From NCBI RefSeq assembly GCF_024972735.1, contig NZ_CP087723.1, positions 1,798,001-1,862,000 of the forward strand: a stretch of 64,000 bases of DNA. The letters are read 5' to 3'. A program made the position numbers and the translations under genes. The notes below the pieces were generated by a model, which was not told where the DNA came from, searched no databases, and saw only the letters and a list, made by a program, of their open reading frames with translations. Numbering within the stretch: the stretch's first letter is position 1; each line of letters begins with the position of its first letter. Source of the stretch: Halalkaliarchaeum sp. AArc-CO. Its GTDB lineage: Archaea; Halobacteriota; Halobacteria; Halobacteriales; Haloferacaceae. Shown here piece after piece: positions 53,524 through 63,020 of the stretch.

Positions 53524-53940
53524 CTACCCGAACAGTTTGAAGTAGAGATATCGCCAGCCACCGAGGAACAGTGCGCCGCCGCCGAGCATGATGGCCGCGA
53601 ACGTGACGGCGAACCCGCCGGCGAAAAGCGGCGAGGCACGCAGCGCCATCCCGAGGACCGCCGCGAGGATCCAGGATCTGACGGCGAGCGGGATCGACGA
53701 TTTGGCGGACTCGCCCGCGCCGGGAGAGTAGGCACCCACCAGCGGGGCGACGGCGACCCATCCGATAATGAAGGGTGCGACGATACCCGCCCACACCAGC
53801 GGGTTCTCGGCGAGGTAGTCGCCGGGGTTGTGTTGCAGGGCGCCGATCGTGAGAAAAACGAGCAGGAACACGATGTCGCCGACTGCGATCGGTACCGTTC
53901 CGGGATCGATCCGCTCTTCGAGGAACGACGCAACGTCCAT
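53524..53940 (-). CDS. DUF3054 membrane protein
   Basis: A 138-residue membrane protein with four hydrophobic segments. DUF3054 features are VGDIVFLLVFLTIGALQHNPG near residue 20, WVAVAPLVGAYSPGA and a membrane segment beginning at RASPLFAGGFAVTF. The family is found in haloarchaea and actinobacteria and has no assigned function. It is convergent with the MFS gene 18 nt away. Confidence 0.88.
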   Translation of the reverse strand: MDVASFLEERIDPGTVPIAVGDIVFLLVFLTIGALQHNPGDYLAENPLVWAGIVAPFIIGWVAVAPLVGAYSPGAGESAKSSIPLAVRSWILAAVLGMALRASPLFAGGFAVTFAAIMLGGGALFLGGWRYLYFKLFG

Positions 53941-54036
53941 ATCCGGAGTTTACGCTCGGACATAAAGACTTGACTGGATTGAGGCCGTCCCGGCGTTCGG
54001 TGGTCGTCCGTCGGTATCGCAGGACCGACGCGTCGA

Positions 54037-54663
54037 TCAGGCGATGTCGCGGCTCGTGTCCACCGCGACCGTCTCCTCGAGTTTCAGCTTGATCGTTTCG
54101 CCGGGGGCGCGTCCGCCGCGGAACTTCGGCACGGCCAGCCGGTTTACGATCTCGCTTCCGCGGACCTCAGTCTCCAGATCGAAGACGACGTCGGCCATGT
54201 GTTCGGTCATGTCGCGGTTCTCCGGGACGCTGCGGCCGGTCAATCCGTGCAGGACCGCGAGACCGCCGGTGTTTGCCATGTGGGTCTGGACGCTGTTGAG
54301 GAAGTTCCGATACCGCGCCGAGTCGGACGACTCCAGCGGGTCTAGCGTGTCGACGATGAGGTTCGCCTCCTCCGGGAGCGCGCCTACGAGGCGGTTCGCG
54401 TGATCCAGCGGCGCGTCGGCGCCGATGTCCCGAATTGTCGGGTTTCCGGTGCGGGCGGTGGACCGGTCCAGCGCGTCCCTGACTGCCGCTTCCGAGCGAA
54501 CCGTCGTCAGGTACAGTGTCCCACGGGTGGCGGACAGCTCGTGAAGGAACAGCTCCGACTGGCTCGCGGGGTCGGCGTTCAAAAGGACGATACTGCCGGC
54601 CGGGACGCCGCCGTCGAGCTGTCTGTCGAGGACGGTGATTCCGGTCGGCAGTCGCTTCGGCAT
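54037..54663 (-). CDS. RAD55/KaiC-like ATPase-fold protein with degenerate P-loop
   Basis: A 208-residue RecA-fold protein. The start KRLPTGITVLDRQLDGGVPAGSIVL is the KaiC/RAD55 hallmark. The expected Walker A (GxxxxGKT) is replaced by NADPASQSE, so it probably does not bind ATP in the usual way. A Walker B-like strand (NLIVDTLDPL) remains. It is encoded 25 nt after a MinD-like ATPase on the same strand, a pairing seen in other haloarchaea as far as I recall. A regulatory role with that partner is inference. Confidence 0.82.
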   Translation of the reverse strand: MPKRLPTGITVLDRQLDGGVPAGSIVLLNADPASQSELFLHELSATRGTLYLTTVRSEAAVRDALDRSTARTGNPTIRDIGADAPLDHANRLVGALPEEANLIVDTLDPLESSDSARYRNFLNSVQTHMANTGGLAVLHGLTGRSVPENRDMTEHMADVVFDLETEVRGSEIVNRLAVPKFRGGRAPGETIKLKLEETVAVDTSRDIA

Positions 54664-54688
54664 GCACCTGATTTCTCTGGGGAATAAG

Positions 54689-55354
54689 TTAACTGTTGTT
54701 CCGGGTTTTCCACGTCTGATAATCGGGTGGGTTCTCGGCTACCAGACTGTCGATGGCCCGGGCATACGACTCCCGAACGGCCGGTGACGAAAGCGGGCTG
54801 TCGTCCGTTTCCGGGATCGTCGCCAGTACGGGGGCGTCCAGCAGCGATTCGAGACGGGAGCCGGCGGTCGCCGTCCGCGTCGCGATCACGCCGGATACCG
54901 GCGTTCCCACCGCCCTGGAGGCGGCTGCAGTCTTTACCGCTCCCCTGACGCTCGCGCGACAGAGCGTCGTGACAATCACCGTTCGATCGGCGAAGGACAG
55001 CGGCTTCACCGCGTCGGGGGCGATCCCGCAGGGACAGTCCAGCAGCACCGGCGTCGCTGTCGCTTGCAGACGACTCAAGCCCGAAAGCACGTCGGCACGC
55101 TCACCCCAGGAGACGGGTGGTGCCGGAAGCACGTCACAATCGAACCCCTCGGCCCGGCTGCGTCCCGGCCACTCCGGCCCCCAGAGGTGGGAGTTTTCCG
55201 TTCGACTCGGCCGGTTCACGCCTGCCATGGCGTGGAGGTTCGGCATCTCCCAGTCGAGATCGGCAGCCAGAACGGTGTCCGGATGGGCTCGTGCCAGCCC
55301 GAGCGTCGTGGTCGTCTTCCCCGATCCTCCCTTTCCGCCGGCGACGGCGAGCAT
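54689..55354 (-). CDS. MinD/ParA-like ATPase
   Basis: A 221-residue deviant Walker ATPase. The P-loop KGGSGKTT is at residues 8-15 and has the signature Lys of the MinD/ParA/Mrp family. The switch region AADLDWEMPNLHAM and DCPCGIAPD follow. The C-terminus lacks an obvious amphipathic membrane-targeting helix. Such proteins position complexes or regulate partners, here probably the RAD55-like protein encoded 25 nt downstream. A strong TATA box precedes it. Confidence 0.87.
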   Translation of the reverse strand: MLAVAGGKGGSGKTTTTLGLARAHPDTVLAADLDWEMPNLHAMAGVNRPSRTENSHLWGPEWPGRSRAEGFDCDVLPAPPVSWGERADVLSGLSRLQATATPVLLDCPCGIAPDAVKPLSFADRTVIVTTLCRASVRGAVKTAAASRAVGTPVSGVIATRTATAGSRLESLLDAPVLATIPETDDSPLSSPAVRESYARAIDSLVAENPPDYQTWKTRNNS

Positions 55355-55375
55355 GGGGGCTGCTGGCTCGGGCTC

Positions 55376-55385
55376 GTATATAAAC
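55376..55385 (-). promoter_or_regulatory. TATA box for the MinD-like/RAD55-like operon
   Basis: gtttatatac on the minus strand, 22-31 nt before the ATG at 55354. Confidence 0.65.
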
Positions 55386-55426
55386 GACCGCCGAACGGGT
55401 CGGAGGGCCTGCCCGCGATCGGGAGC

Positions 55427-56485
55427 TCAGTCGTCCGTGCTCGCGACTGCGGAGTCGGCTCTGCGTTCCCGGTCCAGTTCGGTGAGGTACTCGTCGGCGT
55501 CGAGGGCGGCCTCTACCCCCATTCCGGCGGCCGTGACCGCCTGCTGGTAGTGGAAGTCGACGACGTCACCGGCGCCGAACAGTCCGGGGACGCCGGTTTT
55601 CGTCTGTCCGCCCCCGCGGCCGCCTTCCGTCAGCAGGTATCCCTCCTCGTCGAACTCGGCGCCGGTCCCCTCGAGGTAGCCTGTGTTCGGCGTGTGACCG
55701 ATCGCGTAGAAGACGGCGCCGACCTCGAACTCGAACTCGTCGACCTCGTCTGCGGTTTCGGGATCCTCGAGTTTCTCCGTCGGATGGCCGTCCGGGTGTT
55801 GCACGAGTGTCACACTCGTGATCCCCTCTTCGGGGCTCCCGTGGAGTTCGGTCACTTCGGTGTTCAACAGGAGTTCGATCTCGCCGTCGTCGACCTTTTC
55901 CATCGTCCGGTCGATCCAGATCTTCTCCGCGCGGAACTCCTCGCGCCGGTGGGCGACGTACACCGTGTCGGCGAACTTGGTGAGGAAGTTCGCCTCCTCC
56001 ATCGCGGCGTCGCCGCCGCCGATTACCAGCATGTCCTCGTCCCGGAAGAACGCGCCGTCACAGGTGGCACACGTCGACAGCCCGTACCCCATGAGCTCGT
56101 CCTCGCCGGGGATCCCCAGCGTTCTGGCGGAGGCGCCGGAGGCGGCGATGACCGCGTCTGCGGTGTACACCTCGCCGTTCGTGAGCTCGACTCGGAACGG
56201 CCGGTCGTCGGCGTCGACTGTCTCGATGATGCCGTTTTTCACGTCCGCGCCGAACTTTCGGGCTTGCTCTTTCATCCGGTTTATCAGGTCCGGTCCGGAG
56301 ATCCCGTCGGGGAAGCCTGGATAGTTCTCCACGTCAGTTGTAAGCGTCAGCTGTCCGCCCGGTTCGTCACCCTCGATCAACAGCGGGTCGTTGTTCGCAC
56401 GGGCCGCGTAAATGCCCGCGCTGAGGCCGGCGATTCCGGTCCCTGCGACGATCAGCGTGCGATGTTCGACCACGTCTTCCGACAT
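55427..56485 (-). CDS. trxB: Thioredoxin reductase (NAD(P)H-dependent)
   Basis: A 352-residue flavoprotein that reduces thioredoxin. The FAD motif IVAGTGIAGLSAGIYAAR has Thr where GxGxxG usually has Gly at the second position. The redox pair is C139-A-T-C142 in STCATCDGAFF. The NAD(P)-binding VIGGGDAAMEEANFL and the final GLFGAGDVVD are typical. The C-terminal tail of about 30 residues is acidic. The start at 56485 (MSEDVVEHRTLIV) avoids a longer, non-conserved leader. It is divergent from copA. Confidence 0.93.
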   Translation of the reverse strand: MSEDVVEHRTLIVAGTGIAGLSAGIYAARANNDPLLIEGDEPGGQLTLTTDVENYPGFPDGISGPDLINRMKEQARKFGADVKNGIIETVDADDRPFRVELTNGEVYTADAVIAASGASARTLGIPGEDELMGYGLSTCATCDGAFFRDEDMLVIGGGDAAMEEANFLTKFADTVYVAHRREEFRAEKIWIDRTMEKVDDGEIELLLNTEVTELHGSPEEGITSVTLVQHPDGHPTEKLEDPETADEVDEFEFEVGAVFYAIGHTPNTGYLEGTGAEFDEEGYLLTEGGRGGGQTKTGVPGLFGAGDVVDFHYQQAVTAAGMGVEAALDADEYLTELDRERRADSAVASTDD

Positions 56486-56691
56486 ACATCTCGATTCGTG
56501 CGTCCCGCGTATGTACGTTTTGATATTGTTCTGCAGGCACACAACTATACCCGTCCCGTTCTTCGGCGGTCACTTTGGAAATGAAATATTAGGTGGGAAA
56601 TTCGCAACGACTTCTGAGATTCTGTCGGGTTACATTTTCACGGACGAAACCACAAGCCGGTTGAACGAGGCCCCCAATAGTACTACTCGTA

Positions 56692-59352
56692 ATGGGTATT
56701 CGCAGAGCGCACATCGAGATCACGGGTATGTCGTGTGCGACGTGTTCTGCCTCCGTGGAGGACGCGACCCTCGAACTCGAGGGCGTATCGGCAGCCGACG
56801 CCAACTTCGCGACCGACGAGGCGACCGTCGAGTACGACCCCGAGGTCGTAAACCTGGAGGAGATCTTCGAGGCGATCGCCGAGGCGGGGTACGAACCGCT
56901 CTCGGAGTCGCGAACGGTCGGCATCGCCGGCATGTCGTGTGCGAACTGTTCGCAGGCGAACGAGACGGCGATCGAGGCGCTGCCGGGCGTGCTCTCGGCG
57001 GACGTCAACTTCGCGTCAGACGAGGCCAGGGTGCGGTACAACCCGGTCGACGTTTCGTTGTCGGAGGTCTATGCCGCCGTCGAGGACGCCGGCTACGAGC
57101 CGATCCGGGAATCGGAGGGGGACGACGGCACCGGGGACGGCGAGTCCGGAACCCGCGAGTCGGCAGCCCGCCGGGAGATGCGAAAGCAGTGGAAGCTCAC
57201 GGTCGGCGGCGGCGTGTTGACCGCGCCGTTCGTCCTCGTGATGATCGACATGTTCTATCCAGGATTTTTGCCCGAAGCCATTCCGGTGTTCGGTTTCTCC
57301 GTCGGCGTCGGCTGGCTCGAGTTCCTGCTGGCGACGGTCCTGATGGCGACGCTCGGACGCGAGTTCCTCCGAGGCGCGTGGCGCGCGTTCTCCAAGAGCC
57401 GGCAGGCGAACATGGACACGCTGGTGGCAATGGGGACGAGCGTCGGCTACGTCTACTCGACGGCGGTTCTTGCCGCCCCCGCATTGATCGGCTACCAGGT
57501 CGCCGGCGGGCTCTACTTCGAGGCGGTCGCGTTCATCCTCTGGTTCATCACGCTGGGCAACTGGCTCGAGGCGCGCTCGAAGGCGCAGGCCAGCGATGCG
57601 TTGCGGAAACTGCTGGAGATGCAGGCCGACGAGGCGACGGTGATTCGGGACGGCGAAGAGCAGATGGTCCCGATCGAGGAGATCGAAGTCGGCGATCGGA
57701 TCAAGGTTCGACCGGGCGAGAAGATTCCCGTCGACGGGGTCGTGGTGGACGGCGACTCTGCGGTCGACGAGTCGATGTTGACCGGCGAGTCCGTCCCCGT
57801 AGAGAAGTCGCCCGGCGACGAGGTCGTCGGGGCGACGGTGAACGAAAACGGCGTGCTGGTCGTCGAGGCGACGAAAGTCGGCCGCGACACCGCCCTCCAG
57901 CAGATCGTCGAGCGCGTAAAGGAGGCACAGTCGCGGCAGCCGGAGATCCAGCGGCTCGTCGACACAGTGAGCGCGTACTTCGTGCCCGCCGTCATCGTCA
58001 ACGCGGTGCTCTGGTCGACCCTGTGGTTTCTGTTTCCCGACCCGTTGTACGCGTTTGTCACGTCGCTTCCGCTGTGGGGCCCGGTGGGCGGAGGTCCGAT
58101 CGGCGTCGAACTCGGCGGGATCCCCGTCATCGAGTTCTCGATGGTCGTGCTCGCCTCCGCGATCTTGATCGCGTGTCCCTGTGCGCTCGGACTCGCGACG
58201 CCGGCGGCGACGATGGTCGGCTCGACGATCTCGGCCACCAACGGCGTTCTGTTTAAAGGAGGCGACGTGCTCGAGAAGGTCCGCGACGTCGACGCCGTGA
58301 TCTTCGACAAGACCGGCACCTTGACCCACGGCGAGATGCAACTCACCGACGTCGTTTCGGTGCAGGAGGCGCGCGCCGACGGTGGGGCGGCTGCCGATCC
58401 GGAGGGAGTCGCCGCTGTCGACTCCGTGGGCGACTCGCTCGGCGCCGAGTCGCTGTTGCTCGCGGTCGCTGCAAGCGCCGAGTCGGGTTCGGAACACCCG
58501 CTCGCGCGGGCGATCGTCGACGGCGCCCACGACCGGGGGCTCGACCTCGAGGAGCCCGTCGAGTTCGAGAACGTCCCCGGACACGGCATCCGGGCGACCA
58601 TCCCCCACGGTGAGGTGCTCGTGGGCAACCGCAAGCTGCTTCGCGAGGAGGGAGTCGACCCCGAACCCGCCGAGGAGACGCTGCTCGAACTCGAACGGGA
58701 AGGGAAGACTGCAATGCTCGTCGCGCTGGACGGACAGCTTCTGGGCGTCCTTGCGACAGCCGACACGGTCCGAGAGAGCGCGAAACGGACGGTCGCGGCG
58801 CTTTCCGACCGCGGGATCGCGGTCCACATGCTCACCGGCGACAACGAGCGTACCGCCCGGGCGGTGGCAGAGGAGGTCAGCATCCCGCCCGAAAACGTCC
58901 GCGCGGAGGTGCTCCCCGATGACAAGGCGGACGTCGTCGACGACATTCAGGCGGACGGCTCCCGCGTCGTGATGGTCGGGGACGGGGTCAACGACGCGCC
59001 GGCGCTCACCGCCGCCCACGTCGGAATCGCGATCGGCTCGGGCACCGACGTCGCGATCGAGTCTGCGGACGTCACTCTGATGCGCGACGACCCGGCTGAC
59101 GTGTTGAAGGCGCTGCGGATCTCCGAGGCGACGATCTCGAAGGTTCGGCAGAACCTCTTTTGGGCGTTCGTCTACAACGCGACGCTGATCCCGATCGCTT
59201 CGTTGGGCCTGCTCAATCCGGCGCTTGCGGGGCTGGCGATGGCGGGGTCCTCGGTGTCGGTGATGGCGAACTCGCTGGCGTTCCGCGGCTACGATCCCCA
59301 CGAGGATTACACGCTCGCGGTGCTCAAGCCGTTCCGCGGGCTGTGGAACTGA
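56692..59352 (+). CDS. copA: Copper-exporting P1B ATPase (CopA)
   Basis: An 886-residue Cu(I) pump. It has two N-terminal HMA domains with MSCATC (C15, C18) and MSCANC (C83, C86), then the membrane CPC (C495-P-C497 in [12 protein letters not shown]), D539 in DKTGT, GSEHPLA and [11 protein letters not shown]. The last membrane segments carry [20 protein letters not shown]; this MxxSS pattern is the Cu(I) hallmark, unlike the Zn/Cd pump at 17106. The CopZ-like protein at 12868 is a plausible metal donor. The next gene begins at the base after the stop. Confidence 0.95.
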   Translation: MGIRRAHIEITGMSCATCSASVEDATLELEGVSAADANFATDEATVEYDPEVVNLEEIFEAIAEAGYEPLSESRTVGIAGMSCANCSQANETAIEALPGVLSADVNFASDEARVRYNPVDVSLSEVYAAVEDAGYEPIRESEGDDGTGDGESGTRESAARREMRKQWKLTVGGGVLTAPFVLVMIDMFYPGFLPEAIPVFGFSVGVGWLEFLLATVLMATLGREFLRGAWRAFSKSRQANMDTLVAMGTSVGYVYSTAVLAAPALIGYQVAGGLYFEAVAFILWFITLGNWLEARSKAQASDALRKLLEMQADEATVIRDGEEQMVPIEEIEVGDRIKVRPGEKIPVDGVVVDGDSAVDESMLTGESVPVEKSPGDEVVGATVNENGVLVVEATKVGRDTALQQIVERVKEAQSRQPEIQRLVDTVSAYFVPAVIVNAVLWSTLWFLFPDPLYAFVTSLPLWGPVGGGPIGVELGGIPVIEFSMVVLASAILIACPCALGLATPAATMVGSTISATNGVLFKGGDVLEKVRDVDAVIFDKTGTLTHGEMQLTDVVSVQEARADGGAAADPEGVAAVDSVGDSLGAESLLLAVAASAESGSEHPLARAIVDGAHDRGLDLEEPVEFENVPGHGIRATIPHGEVLVGNRKLLREEGVDPEPAEETLLELEREGKTAMLVALDGQLLGVLATADTVRESAKRTVAALSDRGIAVHMLTGDNERTARAVAEEVSIPPENVRAEVLPDDKADVVDDIQADGSRVVMVGDGVNDAPALTAAHVGIAIGSGTDVAIESADVTLMRDDPADVLKALRISEATISKVRQNLFWAFVYNATLIPIASLGLLNPALAGLAMAGSSVSVMANSLAFRGYDPHEDYTLAVLKPFRGLWN

Positions 59353-59916
59353 ATGCCGACGCGACGAACCGTCTTGGGGGCGCTCGGCGTGCCCCTTCTC
59401 ACGGCGACCGGCGGCTGTCTCGGGAGGATTCCCGGGATCGAGGACGCCACTCTTTCTTATAAAGCCATCAGCGTGCGCTGGCTCGAAGCGGACGGACGTG
59501 GATACGGCGCCGACCTCTGTTGGCTGTGGTCCGATGGACAGAGCCGAGTGTACGGCTGGGAGCCCGCAGCGTATCCCGACATCGTTCGGTCGCCGACAGC
59601 GGTTCGGGTCTCGGAAGAAACCGAACGCCAGCTCGAGCGTCGGTTCGATGGAGTGGCGTACGTGGTCGGCTTTTCGGACCCGGATGCAGTCGAGAGGTCC
59701 CCCCTCGAAAACGACCGGGGGCAGGTCGGTGTACCTCGCCGGACGTTCAACCGTTTGCAGTTCGGCGATCGGGCGACGATCCATCGACGCGGATCCGGCT
59801 TCCGGATCCTCACGATCCAGGATGGACGGGGGGAACCTCCGGACGATTGGGAGATAGACGTCCGAGCGACGGATCTCCACGAACAGTTCCCGGACCGCAA
59901 CGTCCCGGAACGGTGA
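59353..59916 (+). CDS. Lipoprotein encoded directly after copA
   Basis: A 187-residue protein with a Tat-like twin-Arg signal and lipobox (RRTVLGALGVPLLTATGGC, Cys at about residue 22). The mature domain is soluble, beta-rich and Arg-rich, with Trp residues (LCWLWSDGQ). No metal motif (HxxH, CxxC or Met-rich) is obvious. The gene begins at the base after the copA stop, so the two are probably one transcript. A copper role is only suggested by position. Unknown family. Confidence 0.72.
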   Translation: MPTRRTVLGALGVPLLTATGGCLGRIPGIEDATLSYKAISVRWLEADGRGYGADLCWLWSDGQSRVYGWEPAAYPDIVRSPTAVRVSEETERQLERRFDGVAYVVGFSDPDAVERSPLENDRGQVGVPRRTFNRLQFGDRATIHRRGSGFRILTIQDGRGEPPDDWEIDVRATDLHEQFPDRNVPER

Positions 59917-60015
59917 ATCTCCTCGGTAACCAGTGGCCAATTCGTGACCGAACTGGGTCCGAGTTCGATATGTTTACGGGCGGAACCAGACTCCTGCTAT
60001 CTCGTGTCAGTACTG

Positions 60016-60026
60016 CTATTTATATT
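60016..60026 (+). promoter_or_regulatory. TATA box for the single-helix membrane protein at 60046
   Basis: ctatttatatt lies 20-30 nt before the ATG at 60046 and supports this start over upstream in-frame ones. Confidence 0.6.
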
Positions 60027-60045
60027 TGGGACGCATCCGTTCTGT

Positions 60046-60363
60046 ATGGCACGCAAAATCACTATGTTCGAACTGCACTTCGACGGCGCCCAGATCGGCC
60101 CTGCCAGTCTGGACTTCGCCGAGGAGGCTCCCGCGAGTGAAAATCACGCGTCGGGCGACGAAATGGAAACCGAGACGGAGATGAGGACCATGGAGCGACC
60201 GTCCGAGGGCCGTCGCCTTCGGACCCTCGTGGCGATCGCCGGCGTCCTCTCGATCGTCTCGCTGATCGGCGTCGCCGTGGGCCGGTTCCGCAGCGACAGC
60301 GAGGACCTCGCAATCGAGATCGCCGACGAAAGCGACGGTGACGTCCTCGAAGAGCGGATCTGA
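60046..60363 (+). CDS. Single-pass membrane protein, unknown function (105 aa)
   Basis: A 105-residue protein. The first half (MARKITMFELHFDGAQIGPA) is hydrophilic and acidic, then a basic stretch (RRLRTL) is followed by one membrane helix (about residues 68-85), and the tail is short and acidic. A strong TATA box supports this start; MFELHFDG, six codons later, is an alternative. No family recognised. Confidence 0.65.
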   Translation: MARKITMFELHFDGAQIGPASLDFAEEAPASENHASGDEMETETEMRTMERPSEGRRLRTLVAIAGVLSIVSLIGVAVGRFRSDSEDLAIEIADESDGDVLEERI

Positions 60364-60593
60364 GCACCGAACTTCCTCTTTCGCCGCCGGTTTTTCCCGA
60401 CCCGTCTCTCGCGGTTTCTGGTCCCGCGATAGCTGTAATTTATTCTTCCTGTAGTTGTAGTATTTCTAACTACTTCTCTACAAAAAATTAAATATGATAG
60501 CCAGGAAGACTCCAAAAGAGACGGTAATCCGCGATCACACTCGACGCTATCCGTTTCGGGTTTGTTCCGAATCGAGGTTGATACTCAGAAACC

Positions 60594-61409
60594 ATGGTCA
60601 ACTTACGCGACGACATCGACGTGTTACACGTAGACGACGACGAACAGTTCGTCGAACTGGCGGCGACGTTCGTCGAGCGCCACGACGACAGGATCGCCGT
60701 CGAGACGGCCACGGATCCAGAGCGAGCGGTCGACCGTCTGACCGGGAGGCGGTTCGACTGCGTCGTCAGCGACTACCAGATGCCGCGGCTCGACGGCCTC
60801 GAACTGTTCGAAGAGGTTCGGGAGCGAGGGGTCGACGTCCCGTTCGTGTTGTTTACCGGAAAGGGGTCAGAGGAAATCGCCAGCGAGGCGATCTCACTGG
60901 GCGTCACGGAGTACCTGCAAAAGGAGACCGGAACGGAACAGTACGAAGTGCTCGCAAATCGCATCCGAAACGTCGTCTCCCAACATCGGGCGGAGACGCG
61001 GATGAAGCGTGGCTATCGCGCGCTCGACGCTGCGCCCGTCGGGGTCCTCCTGGCCGACGTTCGCCAGAAACGAACGCCTGTCGTCTACGCGAATACGCGG
61101 TTTCGAGAACTCACGGGGTGTGATCCGGGCGATCTCCTCGGAGAAGACTTTCGGTCGATCCTCGAGAACGGATCCGTGAGCCACCCCGTCAGGCGACTCT
61201 GTGAGGCGATCCAGGCGGAGGTTCCAGTCTCGGGGGAGCTGATCGGCTACCGGGAGAACGGGGCGGAACTCGAGGCCCGAATCGACGTCGCCCCGATCGG
61301 CAACGAAACCGGGGAGTCTACGCACTTCGTCGGGTTTCTGGCGGAGGTCGACGCCCTGTCGAACGGGGCGGGACTGTCCGATCCGGATCGGGTGGCCGAA
61401 ACGGACTGA
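60594..61409 (+). CDS. Response regulator receiver + PAS domain protein
   Basis: A 271-residue signalling protein. Residues about 9-125 form a receiver domain with the acidic pair in HVDDDEQF, the phosphorylated D60 in VVSDYQMP, a Thr in LFTGKG and the Lys in YLQKETG. Residues about 140-255 resemble a PAS sensor domain (PVVYANTRFRELTGCDPGDLLGE-like, with the typical NTRF and GEDF turns). No histidine kinase or output domain follows, so it is an orphan of the haloarchaeal receiver-PAS kind. AT-rich sequence of about 230 nt precedes it. Confidence 0.88.
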   Translation: MVNLRDDIDVLHVDDDEQFVELAATFVERHDDRIAVETATDPERAVDRLTGRRFDCVVSDYQMPRLDGLELFEEVRERGVDVPFVLFTGKGSEEIASEAISLGVTEYLQKETGTEQYEVLANRIRNVVSQHRAETRMKRGYRALDAAPVGVLLADVRQKRTPVVYANTRFRELTGCDPGDLLGEDFRSILENGSVSHPVRRLCEAIQAEVPVSGELIGYRENGAELEARIDVAPIGNETGESTHFVGFLAEVDALSNGAGLSDPDRVAETD

Positions 61410-61419
61410 TATCTGGCTC

Positions 61420-61501
61420 ATACTGATTACTCTCGACCGTAACCGGACGATCGGCGGGCCGGGTGGCCGATCGACCGGTAAATCGCTACAATAATCAGTA
61501 T
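61420..61501. repeat. 10-bp inverted repeat between convergent genes
   Basis: atactgatta (61420-61429) and taatcagtat (61492-61501) are exact inverted copies 62 bp apart, reaching into the stop codon of the FAH-family gene. This could be a transcript-end structure or the trace of a small element. Confidence 0.45.
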
Positions 61502-62244
61502 CAGGGAACGACGACGTCGTGTTCGAGGGTGCCCACGCCCTCGATTTCTATTTCTACGCTGTCGCCGTCCGCGAGCGCCCCGACCCCCTCCGGCGTTCCC
61601 GTGGCGATGACGTCGCCCGGCTCGAGGGTGAGGTAGGCGGTGATCTCCTGGATCAACGTCGGAACGTCGAAGATGAACTGCGCCCGTGAGCCCTCCTGTT
61701 TGGTCTCGCCGTTCACCCGCAACCGGACGGTCGCGTCAGCCGGCACCTCGTCGGGGGTCGCAATACAGGGGCCGAGAGGTGCGGCGTTGTCGAACGCCTT
61801 CCCGCGGACCCAGTTCTGTTCCTTTCGCTGGTCTTCCCGGTTCGAGAGGTCGTCCATGCAGGTGAAGCCGGCGACGACGTCCATCGCGTCGGCGGCGTCG
61901 ACGTTCCGGCACTGATTGCCGATCACGACCGCCAGTTCCGCCTCCCAGTCGATGCGCTCCTTGCCGGCGGGGACGGTGACGGTGTCGTGGTGGGCTGCAA
62001 GCGCGTTCGGCGGCTTCAAAAACAGAAGCGGCCGGTCGGGAACGTCGCTTCCCATCTCGGCGGCGTGATCTGCGTAATTGCGTCCCACGCAGACGATCTT
62101 GGAGGGCTCACACGGTGGCAGAACGTCGACTTCGGGATCGTCGAGGTCGTAGGTGGTGCCGCCGAAGGCGATGGTTTCAGCGCCGGGATCGAACGTCCCC
62201 CGACGAATCGAGCCGGCCGGATCGCGAAATCGCGCGTAATGCAT
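61501..62244 (-). CDS. Fumarylacetoacetate hydrolase family protein
   Basis: A 247-residue enzyme of the FAH/MhpD superfamily. The N-terminal subdomain precedes KIVCVGRNYADHAAEMG. The metal-binding carboxylates are in DWEAELAVVIG (Asp/Glu) and the following Asp in GFTCMDDLSNRE. GKAFDNAAPLGPCI and GDVIATGTPEGVG complete the signature. Members hydrolyse or decarboxylate 2-oxo acids or acylpyruvates, and many annotated examples act on oxaloacetate or acylpyruvate. The substrate is not clear here. The start at 62244 (MHYARFRDPAG) fits the family. Confidence 0.92.
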   Translation of the reverse strand: MHYARFRDPAGSIRRGTFDPGAETIAFGGTTYDLDDPEVDVLPPCEPSKIVCVGRNYADHAAEMGSDVPDRPLLFLKPPNALAAHHDTVTVPAGKERIDWEAELAVVIGNQCRNVDAADAMDVVAGFTCMDDLSNREDQRKEQNWVRGKAFDNAAPLGPCIATPDEVPADATVRLRVNGETKQEGSRAQFIFDVPTLIQEITAYLTLEPGDVIATGTPEGVGALADGDSVEIEIEGVGTLEHDVVVP

Positions 62245-62297
62245 GGGTAAAACTCCACGCCGGTATTCAAAAGGATTCGTGAGGCGGCGACTTCCCT

Positions 62298-63020
62298 TCA
62301 GGCAAGCAGCAGCCAGCCGCCCCCGATCAGAAACGAAAGCGAGACAAGGAGAGGAAACGCCGCCGATCGGATCCGCGCCTTCGCGATCTTCGAGGGGCTC
62401 TCCTCGCCGATCACGAGATCTCCCTCGAGTGCGACCGTGCCGTCCCTGCGTTCGATCCGTCCGAAAACGACGTACTCGGTGCCGGGATCGATCCGTCGTT
62501 CGACGAAGCGCCGGCGGCCGAGACCCGGGATCGACTGGAGCCACTCGGGTGCATCGGGGACGTTGCGGGCTTCGAGGAATCGACGGACTCGGTCCGGCAC
62601 ACCCCCGTCGGCGTCGGCGGTGACGACCTCGCCGGGGAGGTCGAGGGAGAACCGCCGCGGGGAGGGGTCGACTCGGATCGTCCCCCGGTCGCTTTCGAGG
62701 TCGAACGCGGTGGTTGCGACCCCGTCGTCGAGATACGCGTCGGTCCAGGGCCAGGCGATCCCGAACGGGTGCCGTTCGGTCACCTCGTACTCGAGCCCCA
62801 GGCAGTCGGCGCCCGTAAACGGCGCCTCGATCGTCTCCCCGACTGCGACTGCACGTCCCCGGCAGGCGACGAACTCGCCAGTGGCTCTGAGCTTCCCTGG
62901 TTCGCGGATCTCTGCCGCGAACAGTTTCGGCACCACAACCAGCGACCGGCTGCCGTACCATGCCATCGCGAGACCGAGCGCGATCACGACGAGTCCAGTG
63001 ACAGTCGCGAACATGGTCAT
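62298..63020 (-). CDS. Membrane protein with GIDE/MUL1-like domain, no RING
   Basis: A 240-residue protein with an N-terminal membrane segment (about 4-24), a large soluble domain and a C-terminal membrane segment (about 220-240). The middle reads KLRATGEFVACRGRAVAVGE and CLGLEYEVTERHPFG, resembling the domain of eukaryotic MUL1/GIDE proteins (BAM domain) but without the RING finger. In eukaryotes that domain sits between two membrane helices, as here. Related proteins are common in haloarchaea and uncharacterised. Two ATG choices exist (63020 and 63014). Confidence 0.72.
   Translation of the reverse strand: MTMFATVTGLVVIALGLAMAWYGSRSLVVVPKLFAAEIREPGKLRATGEFVACRGRAVAVGETIEAPFTGADCLGLEYEVTERHPFGIAWPWTDAYLDDGVATTAFDLESDRGTIRVDPSPRRFSLDLPGEVVTADADGGVPDRVRRFLEARNVPDAPEWLQSIPGLGRRRFVERRIDPGTEYVVFGRIERRDGTVALEGDLVIGEESPSKIAKARIRSAAFPLLVSLSFLIGGGWLLLA

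Noticed and set aside
57016-59940. A 974-codon open frame on the minus strand
   Set aside because: It lies antisense to copA, whose domains are unmistakable. Long antisense frames are expected in GC-rich haloarchaeal genes, and this one has an Arg/His/Asp-rich translation without any known motif.
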